Assembly (NCBI GenBank): GCA_947359465.1
Contig: OX375873.1
Location: 60,545,573 to 60,609,572, forward strand
Length of the DNA: 64,000 nucleotides
Direction of reading: 5' to 3'
DNA from: Metellina segmentata
Taxonomy: Eukaryota > Arthropoda > Arachnida > Araneae > Tetragnathidae
This document shows positions 43,066-56,100 of this stretch, piece after piece. The translations under genes were made by a program, and so were the position numbers. Under the pieces are notes generated by a model. It saw only the letters and a list, made by a program, of their open reading frames with translations, had not been told where the DNA came from and did not search any database. Within the stretch, counting starts at the first letter, position 1. The number at the start of each line of letters is the position of its first letter.

Positions 43066-43988
43066 ACTCATTGGTCTAAAAACAGGTCAGAACAAGCAAC
43101 TTATGCAAATACAGAACAATGTCCCAAATCCTCTGGACCTCAGACATTCCGGGATTAATTATATTTTCTGTCAAGAAAACCTTAATTCATTTGAGAAAAA
43201 TTTACTTAAATTGCAAAGCAAAACTTAAAACTTTAATGAGAGAATATACAAGACATTAGAAAAATATTTTATTTTAATATATTACAAATCTATAAAAACA
43301 GTAAAATTTGTTCACATGTTAAGCAATAACAAAATATATTTCAGAAAATATTTGAACTTTATAAATAAGTTTCAAAAAGTACATACAAAATACAAATCTC
43401 ATAAAATAAAATTTAATTATAAACAAAGAAAACAATGAAAGTTCTCATAATACTATGAATTCATTAAAAAGGAACATTTCTAATGAATCTTAACAATTAG
43501 CACAACTTATAAATGTACAAATCAGATACAAATTCCTCTTTAAAATTATAACAGCTAAAATGCAAATATTAATAAAATAAAATTTGGAAAAATACTAAAA
43601 ACGGTATTAAAAAATATTTTTTTTTCTTCTTGAGGTTATTATTAAATTAATCGAAACAATTGCAATTAACTGAAAGAAAAAATAAATATTTGATAATAAA
43701 AATAATAAATATTCATTAGTAAAACCCGAGAAAATAGTTGTCATTTGCAAAAATGGTTTAGTTACCAACTGAATAGTTGAGTATGATTGTCTGAAGGCTT
43801 CAGGTAGAAAATCTAACACTGTACGAATAAATAATTTCAAGGAATGTTTTAAAACACAAAAACTTACATAATGCATATTTTAACACATACATTCAATCTT
43901 TAAAAAAAATTGAACATATAAAAGACATAATACAATTCAAAGCTTCAGCCTTGGAGCAAAACATGCTTAATAAAGTTTTTATGCACAT
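43066..43988 (-). other. Probable MOSPD2-like 3'UTR region
   Basis: Sequence downstream of the MOSPD2-like stop codon (which is at 43989-43991). It is AT-rich and has no repeat family. A minus-strand AATAAA (TTTATT on the plus strand at 43268-43273) is one possible poly(A) signal, but several AT-rich alternatives exist. The 89-codon minus frame at 43607-43876 is not supported as a separate gene. Confidence 0.4.
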
Positions 43989-44123
43989 TTATAGAAAACT
44001 GTAGATACCTTCTGTGTGTAGGCACATGTGAGACAAAAATATGCATATTAAGAAAAGAGTAAGGATAAGAGATATATTTTGGCGGAACAGCAAAGAAGCT
44101 TGCCTGGATTCTAAAGACTGAAT
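43989..44123 (-). CDS. MOSPD2: MOSPD2-like terminal exon, membrane anchor
   Basis: 135 bp to the TAA stop; acceptor TTGTTTACAG. Encodes IQSLESRQASLLFRQ, then the hydrophobic segment NISLILTLFLICIFLSHMCL and a short tail HTEGIYSFL. A C-terminal membrane anchor is expected for MOSPD2. The exon could not be found from a start codon because it begins mid-protein. Confidence 0.85.
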   Translation of the reverse strand: MQSLESRQASLLFRQNISLILTLFLICIFLSHMCLHTEGIYSFL

Positions 44124-47100
44124 CTGTAAACAAATAAAACATTCTGGATATTAATATAAACAGTCAAGTAATATATTTAAAAAATGTCATGTCAAGACAA
44201 AAAATGCTTAAATGCACTATAATCCATTAAAATGGTACGTATTTTAATCTCTGAAAGAGATGTTTTAAAAAGCAGTTGCTTAATTATTTTGAAATTTAAA
44301 CCAGTTTTCACAGATTTTAATATGGAAGACGAGTCACAAACCCAATAGTTTATTTTACCATTATGTCTGATGATCTGAATAAATTGATATAGTATGTTTT
44401 TTAATTAAGTCAAGATGGTAACTTTTAAAGGAAGCATTAGAGTTAAATTATTTATTTTTTCAATTAAAAAAATCATACTACTATGATCTAAAGTTCCTAA
44501 TCTCTATTTTAGATACAAATTTAATTTATTGAAAATTAAATTGTTTCAATATTATGTTGCATGCAAAAAAAAAAGTCTGCAAAACTAGAAAAAAATATAC
44601 TTTGCAAGGATTAAGGTTGGTTTGGGTTTTATGGCACAAGGTCCAGTAGTGGACAAGCTGCGCCAGACACAAGATGAAATTTGACCCATTAAAATCAATT
44701 AAATATTTAAAATCTATCTAGTCAAATAAAAATAAATTAGAAATAAGTACGTGGGGAATTTCAAAGTATTTCGGTTCAAAAAATGTATATCAATGTTTTG
44801 GGAATTACAATTTCTGCAGCTTTTGAAATGTGGGTTGTAACTGCTTCTACATCTGCAAATAATCTTTTTACCTCGAAAGTTATCTAAAATTTTCCCAAGA
44901 TCTTTCATTCTTGCCTCCTTAAAATAACTTTTTGGATGAGAATCATTATATTTTCGTTTAGAATATTGTCTTTTTGGAATCTTTCATTCCTCTTAAAAAT
45001 TTCGGTAGATTATCCTTTCGTATTTTGGATATAGTAGAAGGGATTGGATTATTTGTTGGTTTAGTATTGTATATTGTCTTTTCAGTAGGTGATTGATTAG
45101 ATGTTTGATTAATGGTTTGGGGAGATTGCATAGCAATGAGTTGACCAAAAGTTAGAGAGTTAGTAGCCCAAGATTTTGAAACTTTTTTTTAATGCTGTCG
45201 AGTAAGAAATGCTTGCTTTTGGGTTTCTATTACTAACGATTTTCCTGGCTTCGATAAAGGAAAGGTTTTGAGTAATCTAACTTTTAACTTATTTTTCCTC
45301 GATCCAACAAGGACATGTGCGTATGATGGATGATCACCCTAGCAATTAACACACTTTGGTGTAGATTTGCATGTTTTACTATTATGTCCTTCAATTGAAC
45401 AGCAAGCAAAAGTTTCTTTACTACTGCAACTTTGAATGAAATGTCCAAATTGCTGGCATTTAAAGCAGCATAAGGGGTTGGGTATGTATGGGTCACGATG
45501 AAATGCTATCCTTTGGATTCGGCAAACGTGTTGGTCTTCAAACGACTCTAAAATATCTTTCTCAGTGTCAAATTGCAAATCCGATTCTGAGATGCCTCAA
45601 GAGTGATTTAGTGAAAAAATTAGTTAAAACTGTGACCTCATATTCTCCTATTTTTTTTTCAGATTTATGATGGATTAAATTTGTTTTTGGGATGCAATTT
45701 CCACTAATTTTTCACTGTTACAATTTATTTGGTATATCACTGAAGAAGAAAGATTATTATTTTTATTTCCCATGTTTAATTTAAATTCTGGCTTAACTGT
45801 ACCACTCACCATGGAGCCCAACGAGGGGATAAAGACATTTACACCAGTACTAGTCAAGCCCTAGCAGACGACCGAAGTCAATCCACCTGCAGATTGATAC
45901 ACTGGGGGATGCAGTGCACCTCCCGTAGGCCAGAAGCAGAGGCCGAAGCAGCATATTGGGTCTATATAATGCCCCTCAACTGCTAGGATCCTTTTTTCCA
46001 AGGACATGGGTCTCCACGAACAGCAAACACATGGGTGATATAATCCCCAAGAGGAGCTGAAAGCAACAGAGTGGTGAAAAGCTTCTCAAGGGGAGCCCTC
46101 ACCTCCGAAGAGGCAACCACATTGAGGGAGGAAGAAAGAGCAAAAAGCAGAAGGGTAGAGGAGAGGGAAAATGGAAGGGAAATCACTCAGGTACCCTAGG
46201 GTTGTGAAGCCTGTAAAAACCTAAAGAAGGTATGCCCCTGATGGCACAAGGATTAAGGACTGAATCTTAATACAGCCAAAATATAAAACAAATGCATCAA
46301 TGAAAACTGTTTTATTGCAAACAATCAGCTATTAAGGTCACAATTTTACATGAAATCCCCAATTCCATAAATAATTTTAAATATATTTCTCGCTCAATAC
46401 TTATTTAAATTTTATTTATCGATATTGCCAAGCATCAAAATACCTGCATTGATATACATTTTCACACAACTGAATGCATGTTTACTTTCATGCAATCTGT
46501 AACTGTGGTTAATTATTCAATTATTCTTACCTTTTTATCAATACTCGACAACATAACATTGATGCCTCTCAAAGACTTTTCTAACTCAGACTCTTCAGTG
46601 GGTTGGGTTTCAGTACTTACAAGGCATTTTAATCTGAAGATACAATAAATTATTGAAGTATTTTTAGAAATGCAGGAAATAATTTTACATGAATGCAAAC
46701 CAGTTTTGTAAAAATATTCCCCATTAAAAAATATACACAAAATAAATACTCCTTAATCTTATTATGTATGGGATCTTATTTCAGTAATGGGAAAAATGTG
46801 TCCATTTTTTGCAACGTTTTGAAAACTTTAGATTCGCACATGAATGCAAAGACCAACTAGATTTGCTCTCCAATAGAAAAAAGAGCAACTTGCTCCAGTT
46901 CAGGCAGGGTCATTCCATTATGCCCAGCTAAAGCTAGCAGGCATAACGAAAAGTCAGACTTCTACCCTAAGGTGTCTCAAGTTTTTGAACAGAAGCTTCA
47001 ATTTCTTCCTTAAGCTACTGATAAAATTTGTAAAGTGTATGTTTACATGTAAGTTACATACATGTATGTTACATACATGTAAGTTTGTTTCATAAAGGAT

Positions 47101-50100
47101 AAAGAAATTGCTATACATATAAATATTAAATTTTTTAAACACATACAGTGTTAGTCACTAAATTACAAGTATGAAAGTACACAAGAAACAAAAGATTTAA
47201 CATAAAGGAAGCACATCTCTATATTATACTTCACTAATGTAGTCACACAAAAATCCCAAACCACCTCCTTTATTTTGAGCACTATTAATACTTGAGCAAA
47301 TTCAAAAGTATCATTCAATAGGGAATAACATCCTCTACAAATTCAAAAAATGCATAAGGGACATCTTCATATCAAATTTTGATAGATTCTGCATCGTTAA
47401 GTTAGTCTAAATATGAAACCTTTATATTCCAAGATATTCAATCCTAAAGTTTGTGCAAATTCCAGGGATCATCTTGAAATAGAAAGCTGTGATTAATTGT
47501 ATTTATAGCAGCCTGATCACAGAAATCAACGAAGAAGAATGGAAAATTAAACTGTTTGGACGTGTATTGGGCACATAGACAGATGCATACCAAACGCACA
47601 AGAGACAGATTTGGAATCAGAAAGGTCCAAATCAGACTGTAAACTTTAAATGGATAGAAAATATTCATGTATATACAAACAAATACTCCATTCTTATTTA
47701 TATAGATTAAGAATTAATACCAGTAAAAGGAAACAAAATGCTGTTACACATTTTTGACAAATTTAATTTAATTTTGAATGAATATGGATACTATAATATG
47801 AAATATTAAGATAGTTTTGCCGTCACATGAGATTGACTGCGAAATTAATGTTGGTTTGCAATACAAACCAAATGGGATCTGTGAAAGGAGTGTTGGTTTA
47901 CGCAGCAATCCCCAAGGGTTGACGAGGGTAGGCCAGCAGGGGGGGGGGGGAAAGACCCCCAGTGGGTACTATATTTACAATAAACAGATTGCCATTAAGA
48001 CATTAAATGCGAGTAATGACCCTTTATGCAAGGACTTGATATTAGTGAGAAAATTCAGTGGAGGTGCTATATGTGGGTCTGCTAGTTTACCACAACAAGA
48101 AAAGATTTCAGAAATATTTCACTGTCTAAAAATATTAACAAAATAGAAAATCGTACTTATGATCGGACATAACAACTGATGGTGAAGATTTCCATAGTGC
48201 ACTTAGGTTAGCATTAGAGAGGGTTGAATCTGAGACCTCCATTGCCATGATTAAAAACTTATCAGTAGGTTGAGGATGGAAACCTGTAAGCAAAATTCAC
48301 AAGTATTCAGTGGAGTAAAATGAAATATTGAATGCATAAATCACCTAATATCCATATTTGCAACATAGAAAAAAAGTATTAAATATTCAAATACTAATGA
48401 AATGAACAATATTTAGTGCAGCGTCAGACAAATTCCTTTTTGAAACAATTATTCAGCTTAATTTCCATTCAGCTTTATAGCGACTGATGTGTGAAGACCA
48501 GACACATGGTTATCCCATTGTGGCTTCTAGCAGCTTGATTTCCAAGGTGAACAACTTCCAACACCTCCTGTATCAACATGTAACAGAATTTTCATTCTAT
48601 GCTTCTATTGTGCAGTTTTTGGATCGATTCTTATGTTAATTGTAAAATTCTGGTGCACATTATCTTGGACTTGCTGATATTTTACATGACAAAATTAGAA
48701 TCATTACTTTTACATAAAATATTTCAAGCAGAAAAAATTACCCATATATTTTCAATTTTGTTCCACCCCACCAGACTATATAAATACCAAATTATTCTAG
48801 GCACTGCTAAGATTCAAACTTCACTTCATATCACTTTAAAATTTTGATTCATTTTCTTGCAATAAATTTTTTTTATCTGAATTTAAATCGGAACTGTAAA
48901 GCTCACAACACATCATTCATATTTTTAATTGCTGATAGGACCAAATATCATCAGAAAAACTTTGCATTTGCACTATTTGTGTGTGCAATCTCAATCTACA
49001 CAAACAAAAAGTGAACAAGCAAGAGACAGCCATTGCTGGCTTCAGAAAGTATGCCTGTGTATTCAAGGACAAATAAAAAATTGCAGTTTGAAATATGCTT
49101 GTTTTGTTACTTCTATGGTCTTTTTTTTTTGACAAACAAAAGTTAGACAGGGAAATCTGCTAGACGTCATTACACCAGTCAAGGTTCTGAATAAATTTAG
49201 CTGTAGAATTTTTTTAAATTACGCTAAACACAAAAAATTGCCATATGCGTGTGTAGTAAAATGATTAAAAGTTAAAATAAAGTGTCAAAATCTGACAAAA
49301 ATGCAAAAGCGGAAAAAGTGACAACTGCGCTGCGCTTTTGAAATGGCACCAATGGACATTCTAGTGTCGAGATAAAATGATCGAATAAGGCAGGATTACA
49401 TTTACAATTCTCACAATTTAAAATGTTAATTATTAGTCTTTACAGATTCATGTTACCTTTCCAATAAGTTTGAACACTTAATCAAAAAATTATTCGTCGT
49501 ACAATATGAACTCAAATTTATTTTTATTTCTTTACTGTACCTGGGAGAAGAACAACATTGATCTCTGCACTAGAACTGGGCTCAATGATTCCCAAAGAAG
49601 GCTTCACTCTATAACTTTCAATGTTGTTTGTTTTCACCTGTAATTTTTAGTCAAATGATCAAACGTTATTAAGGAAAGCCAAAAAACTCATTCACTTGCC
49701 GCTTTTATCAAAGCTGAAAATTTATTACCATACCTTGTATGAGATTGCTTTTTTAGACACACAAGTTAAAGTGATTGCAACGTCATTGGATGCACTGTCA
49801 TTTGGATTGAATAACAGATGAGTGGCTGGACTGAAAACATAAAAGCAAATTTTAAAAAATGAATGTCACCTTCCTTAATTTTAAAATGAATTGCATAAAA
49901 TTGATAAAATAGCCACCAACCTAATTTTAAGAATTCCGCCTATTACAGTGTAGTCATCTGTAATGACAACATCACTTGGTCTGTTTATTCCATTCTCATC
50001 AGGCACCTTTAAACAAGAAAACAGCATTTTTATAACATTTAAAATGTGCTACATGAAGCTAAAGGAGGGTGAGAGGTGAATTGTGTTCACAAGCATATAA

Positions 50101-53100
50101 TAGATATAGTTTACAGATAAACACTAGTTTTGAAAGTTAGACTGCCCAACTTAGAAAACTTGAAATATGTTTAAAATTACAAGGGAAAACAATTGAATAA
50201 TATATTTTTAATTTCTTGCACATGAAATGGTTTACTTATTCAAAATCTGATAATTTGCAATCAAATTTATTAGTCAATATAATGTAAAGATACTTTTATT
50301 TAATAAACTTAAGGAACCTTATGTTTTGTTAGGATTTTTACTTTCTCACGTTATTTTTTCAAATGGGTTTAACACTTTGAAGGTGCATTTTTATTCTCTC
50401 TCTTATCTTTAAAACACAATTTACTTATGGGCTACACTTGTTAAATAATTACCCAACTTATATAAGAAATCAATAAAACAAAATACACAGTAAAATGCCC
50501 AAAATGTAATTGTATTCTGATGAACGCAAGGTTACGAAAATGTTGTACATTTAGAATACATAAAAAAAAACCTCTAGAATTTTGAGGTGAAACCAAGAAA
50601 CATTGTTTTAAATTTCAGAAGTTAAGAGATGGTAAAGAAAACTAATGATTGGTAAACAAATATTTCAAAAGAACTTTTTATTATGATTAGACCTAAAAAT
50701 CAATTATGATGTATAATGAATAATGCAAAAGAGGGGTATTCAAATGTATGGCAAGTTAGCTCATTAGAAATAAGGACTGAATGTACACCCACTGTTGAAA
50801 TCAGGAAAGATTATATTTAGGATAATCAATGTGTACTATAAAACCCATGTTTTGAACTTCTTTCTAGGGATAGTAAATGAAGATGAAAGATCAATGATGA
50901 AAACTTAATACGATTGACAATAAACAGGGAACTCTACCACTCAATGTAACTTGATTCATTGCACAACTATACTCCATGGTTCCCACACCTTTATTCAAAA
51001 AAAATTCAAGGACTTTTCAAAACCAAAAAAATATTTTTCAAGGACCTAAAATTTTTTTATAACGACCTAAAACAAGGCACACACAAAAGCTGTCAATTAA
51101 AAAGAAAATATGAAAAATATTTTTAAAAAATATATACTTTTTGCTCTATTTTTTAAACTACTGATAGAGTAAAAAAAAAGAAAGGTTATCATCAATTTTG
51201 GTTATAATTTGGATTCTCTCTCACAGAACCTGTAATTTTTTTTGTTGCAAAGTGGGCTTCTCGTCTTAATGCTAACTATAAGACTTCCAATGCAAGACGA
51301 ATTACACAATTATTTACTAATTAAAAAAAAAAAAACAAGTACTTTCAAGGACTTTTCACCAAGTTCCGTAATTTTCAAGGGCCCCTAGCTGGGGAAAAAT
51401 ATTCAAGGACTTTTAAAGACTTCAAGGACCGTGGGAACCCTGTACTCATTTTACTCACTAGAATATGAGACAGAATACATTCCAGCATCAACACTGTCGC
51501 AAATTATTTTAAGTAAAAAGAGTAACTTGGAGTAACAATTTTTTAGAGCATAAAGATAATTATACAAATAGATCCAACACAATTGGAGAGGTAAGTGCTT
51601 TACAAATTGTAAAAAGCACTCCATATGTAACACTGCAGTACGACCCAACTAAAATAATTTCATGTGAAATGTTGCATCCAATATAAAACAATACCACCAT
51701 TTAGAAAAGACTTTGGTGACTACCCTACTGAAAACAAAGATTACATCATAGATTTGTATACAGTGATACAACTTATTCACTTGACTTTGAAAAAACTTAG
51801 GGCCATTTTCACAAACTGACTCATTCTGATGAAGTCTGACAGTGGTATTGTCAGTAACAGTGTTTTTGGCTGATGAAAGATTTTTGCTGCTGTCAACACT
51901 CTCTTTGGGCTACATACATTAGAAAGAAAAACCCAAAAGGCAAAAATGAAAGACAATATTGGGCACATACCCTTTTGAATGTGAAAAACTTGGAAGAAAA
52001 TTTTTCACAACATTTGTAAAACTTGGAAAGAAAGGATCAGTCCCAAATTTGTCTACTAGTTTTGGACGAGTACAAATATATTTGATTTTCTGCAAGAACA
52101 ATTAAAAAAAGTATTTGGCACCCGGATACTATAGTCAGAACGTGTATTCCTTCAAAGAAAATGGTTGCAATAAGAAAATTGAATAAAATCACAAAAATAG
52201 AACATGGATGTATAAATTCAAAAATAAACAAACAGGAAATGACAAGTGCAGGGTAAGCAATGTGCACTGATTGCCAACAAGAATATTCCAGCATCTGATT
52301 TGTCAAGTTCCTCAAAGACTCGTATGCAAGTAAACCTGCCTGACTGGGTTACATGAAAATAATCTAAGTCATACCCCACAAGTGGAATTTTCTAGAAGTA
52401 TAGCACAATCTTCGGCTTTTTCCTGCAGTTATGCAATTATAAAACTACTTTAAAATAAAGGTAATTTGCTATCATTATTCTCAGTATGAAACACAAGTGC
52501 AAAAAAATTTAGAACACTATATTAACTATAACATTTCATTCCCCCACAATTTGTTGGGGTTTTAGGTGACTTTTAAGATACATGGTGAGTAATGAAAAAT
52601 GTGATGGATAAAAAGTTAAAAATTATTATCGTTATATTCTCGGCTTTAATGTCATAATTGCTTGCTTTTTTAAATGAAACTTTGGATCATTAACAGCCAG
52701 ACCTTACTTTGATCATGACAGAAACTTAAATTCATTTTTTAAATACAAATTCGAATTGTTTACAACTAGTTGCAAAAGTTTACAAGAACTTTTTATCAGG
52801 TTTTCCCAGCTATATCATTTTTGGTTATGACATTTAAACGCAAGCTCCATAAGTCAAAATCCTTTAATATCTGCACCTTCACTACTGCACCATAGGAGAG
52901 TTTGCATTAACTTATTCCCATTGCTTTCTTTGTTTCATTTGACTGTTGATAATGTGGCTTTGTTATGCACTACAATTTCAATTCCTTTTTCGTATACCAT
53001 ATTGAAAACGTCAATTTGTTTTGTTCAAAATCAAGTATCCAAGTTTATTCTGTAAATAGATTTAATTTACCGGCAGAACCAGGCAAGGCTGAGTCAAATT

Positions 53101-56100
53101 GCAAAATTATCATAAATATGAAAGAAGCACTTAATTAGAAACCCTCCCTAACAAAACAAGCTATTTCAGCCAAGAATAATTTTTGCATAATTTATGTTCT
53201 AAAAAATTTCATCAACTACGCTAGATTTTTTTAGTAAGAGGTAGTTTTTTTTAGTCAAAATAAAACAGTAAAATAAAAAGAATTAATGTACTATAAAAAA
53301 ATTTAAAATAACCAAACCCAAGTTTTTAAATATTTCACAAAACACTAATTACTAAATGTTTTCCTCTTCACAAAAACAAGATATTACACTAATTCAAAAC
53401 AGGTATGAATCGGATGGAATGGTTTGGAATTAAATAGTGGGATCAGATATTATGGTGTACAATATCAAATTGTAAGCAATAACACACATACACACACACA
53501 CAGGGCAAAAAAGTCAATTCCAAAGAAACAAATTCTACTAGCAATGAAAAATTGTCTTTTCAATTCAATAATTAAGTATAAAACTTATATTGTTATCAAT
53601 CTAACTAAAGAATGAACTTATCACTTTTTAGCTATTTTTTTGGTAAAAAATACTATATTGAACTAAATGTTATAATACATTAAAAAAGTTGTAGAAGTAG
53701 CTGCAATAACAAGTTTGATTTACAAATTACCACTTTCATGGTCAACACTGAAAGTTAAAGACAATTTCCAGTACTATTAGAATTCCTCTTTGCAACCACC
53801 TCAATAAAAAGAAGTTTTTACTTAACATTAAAGCTAGTACACATGTACTTCTTTTGGTATTGAATTATTTACCTTTTTAGACACATGCTAGTTTAAAATC
53901 ATTACTGATAAAATCGTATCAAAAGTAATAATCTGCATTCACATGCTATAAGGGACACATGCATTGGAATTATGCAATTATTGGAATAAACATAGAATAC
54001 TTACACCTTTTATACTTCTAGGAGATTCAGGGTTATGAGAGAAATGAACCTAATGGAAAGCCAGTCATCAGACACAAATAGAGTTTAAATTTAAGGCATT
54101 TGTTAAAAATTAGGCATAAAAGAGTATGTAATAGAATTTAAAGTAAAATCAGTTAATATAAGCAAGAAATTAAGCAAAGCAGCAGCTTTTCAAAGAAACA
54201 AGACTTCCAGAAAATTAGCCTCTTTCGGATACATTCAAACCATAAACAAGTATAGGACGTGGCATTGATGATGGATTTGATTGTTTAAAAATTTATCTAT
54301 GTAAAATACACATATTTACATTTTCCAGACTTCAATAAAAATTGACACAGAATGTTGTTTAAGAAAAACCCTTAAACAAAATGGCACAAATTGCAATGGT
54401 TTTTCCATTCTCATAGTAAATTTAGATGTCATCCATTTGCTGCATTAGGATGAAAATGGAAAACAATTTGAATGGCAGGATGTTTTAAGAACCAAATCAT
54501 CGAGTTGGACTCGATCCATTGATGATGGAACAGAATGGCTACTCTGACTTGAATCTGAGTCATAATATCATTTTAATGATGAGTCTTAGGATGATTTGTT
54601 ATTTTCGAAAATGTTATTTTTGAGAGCAATTCAGGGTATTCAAGTACAAACGTTAGAAGCAGCTTATATTAATTTCAAATTTGATTGCATAATCTGATGG
54701 TTGAAACTTAAAAATCATTTAAAAGATTTTTAAGCATACTTCACAACAAAAAATATTTTCTGTATCATATTCAGTATTTAAAACATTTTCTAAAACCAGT
54801 CAATATAGCCATATAGAGAATAGGTTCAATAATATTTTTTATAAAAAAAAGGAATAGAATATATTAATTGCATAAGTGGAGAACTAGCAGGTCTAGAACT
54901 ATAATTACAAAATAAAAACCTGTCTTGTAGAACAAAAGAACTTCAAACTGTTGATTAACAACTGATCTTAGTGCCAAAGAACAATTAATTTCAAAAGCAT
55001 TTGTTGAAAAGGGCATGAGATACATTAGGCCAAATTAAATAAAAATGAATTCAGTAAATTTATATATATTAATTTATAAATACTTGGAAATGAAAAGATT
55101 CAAAACAATTAATTTTGCACAGTTATATTTGGCAAGGTAACCAGTCTTTACGAGAAGTGCAAGCCAAAAATTAATGCTTAATTTCCTAATTATTTATTTT
55201 TTGAAAAATATTCGCCAAGACATGGATTTAATTCTTGGTAGTGCATGTATATTTCGACCAACTTTCTATAAAAGTCATTGATTCCCAATACATGATCTAT
55301 ATATATAATTCTCTTACGTGGCTCACGAAAAAGACGTTATTTGTAATCGCGTTTTGGCAACACTGTACGATTGTTTGTTTATCGCGAAGTCACGCGCATC
55401 GATTGAATTTATAGCGTTTTCTGATGAAATTTTATTGAAAAAAAAGGAAATTTTAATGAGCTGTTGCAGTTAGTTTATAATAGAAATCAAAGAAAGCGGA
55501 GGTTCTTTTCAGGGCCATTTAAAAAACGGTCCTTTTCAGGGCCAACAATTATAGTTCAACAAGACACTTGCACTACAACTTTCGGCAACAAACTCAATGA
55601 AAAAGTGTGGGTCGTTTGAGTGCTGGGAAAATGTACACACAAACAACATGCTGGGTATTCAATTTCCAAAGCAACGCTCACATTTCGAGTCAAAATTTGC
55701 ACAAAGTTTTCATTTGAATTCTGATTTTAGAGATACTGTATATATTTTTTCTGTAATACAGGAAATTTAGATTTGAAAAACATTTTTTTTGGTAACATAT
55801 TTTGTAAACAATCCCTTTTGCTAGGACACATGTCTTCATTGAGGCGAGCGAAGCGAGCATAGGTTCGTTCAGCGAACCAATGAGGATTGCGAAGCAATCC
55901 TCCGGGGGTTGGCGAGCGTTAGCGAGCAGGGGGCAGGCCCCCTAGTATGAAGAATTACATTTCAGAAAAACAAATCAAGGATCAAAACAAATACGTTAAA
56001 CCAAGGATCTTATGACAGATAAGGTTAAAATACTCTATATGCAACCATAATATGTAATTAAATTTTTTTTATAGTTTTGATGTACGTTTCCAAGGCAATT

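Noticed and set aside
43607..43876. 89-codon ORF with hydrophobic C-terminal part, as an alternative MOSPD2-like end
   Set aside because: No acceptor in phase with the previous exon. The exon at 44123-43989 fits phase, length and membrane-anchor position better.
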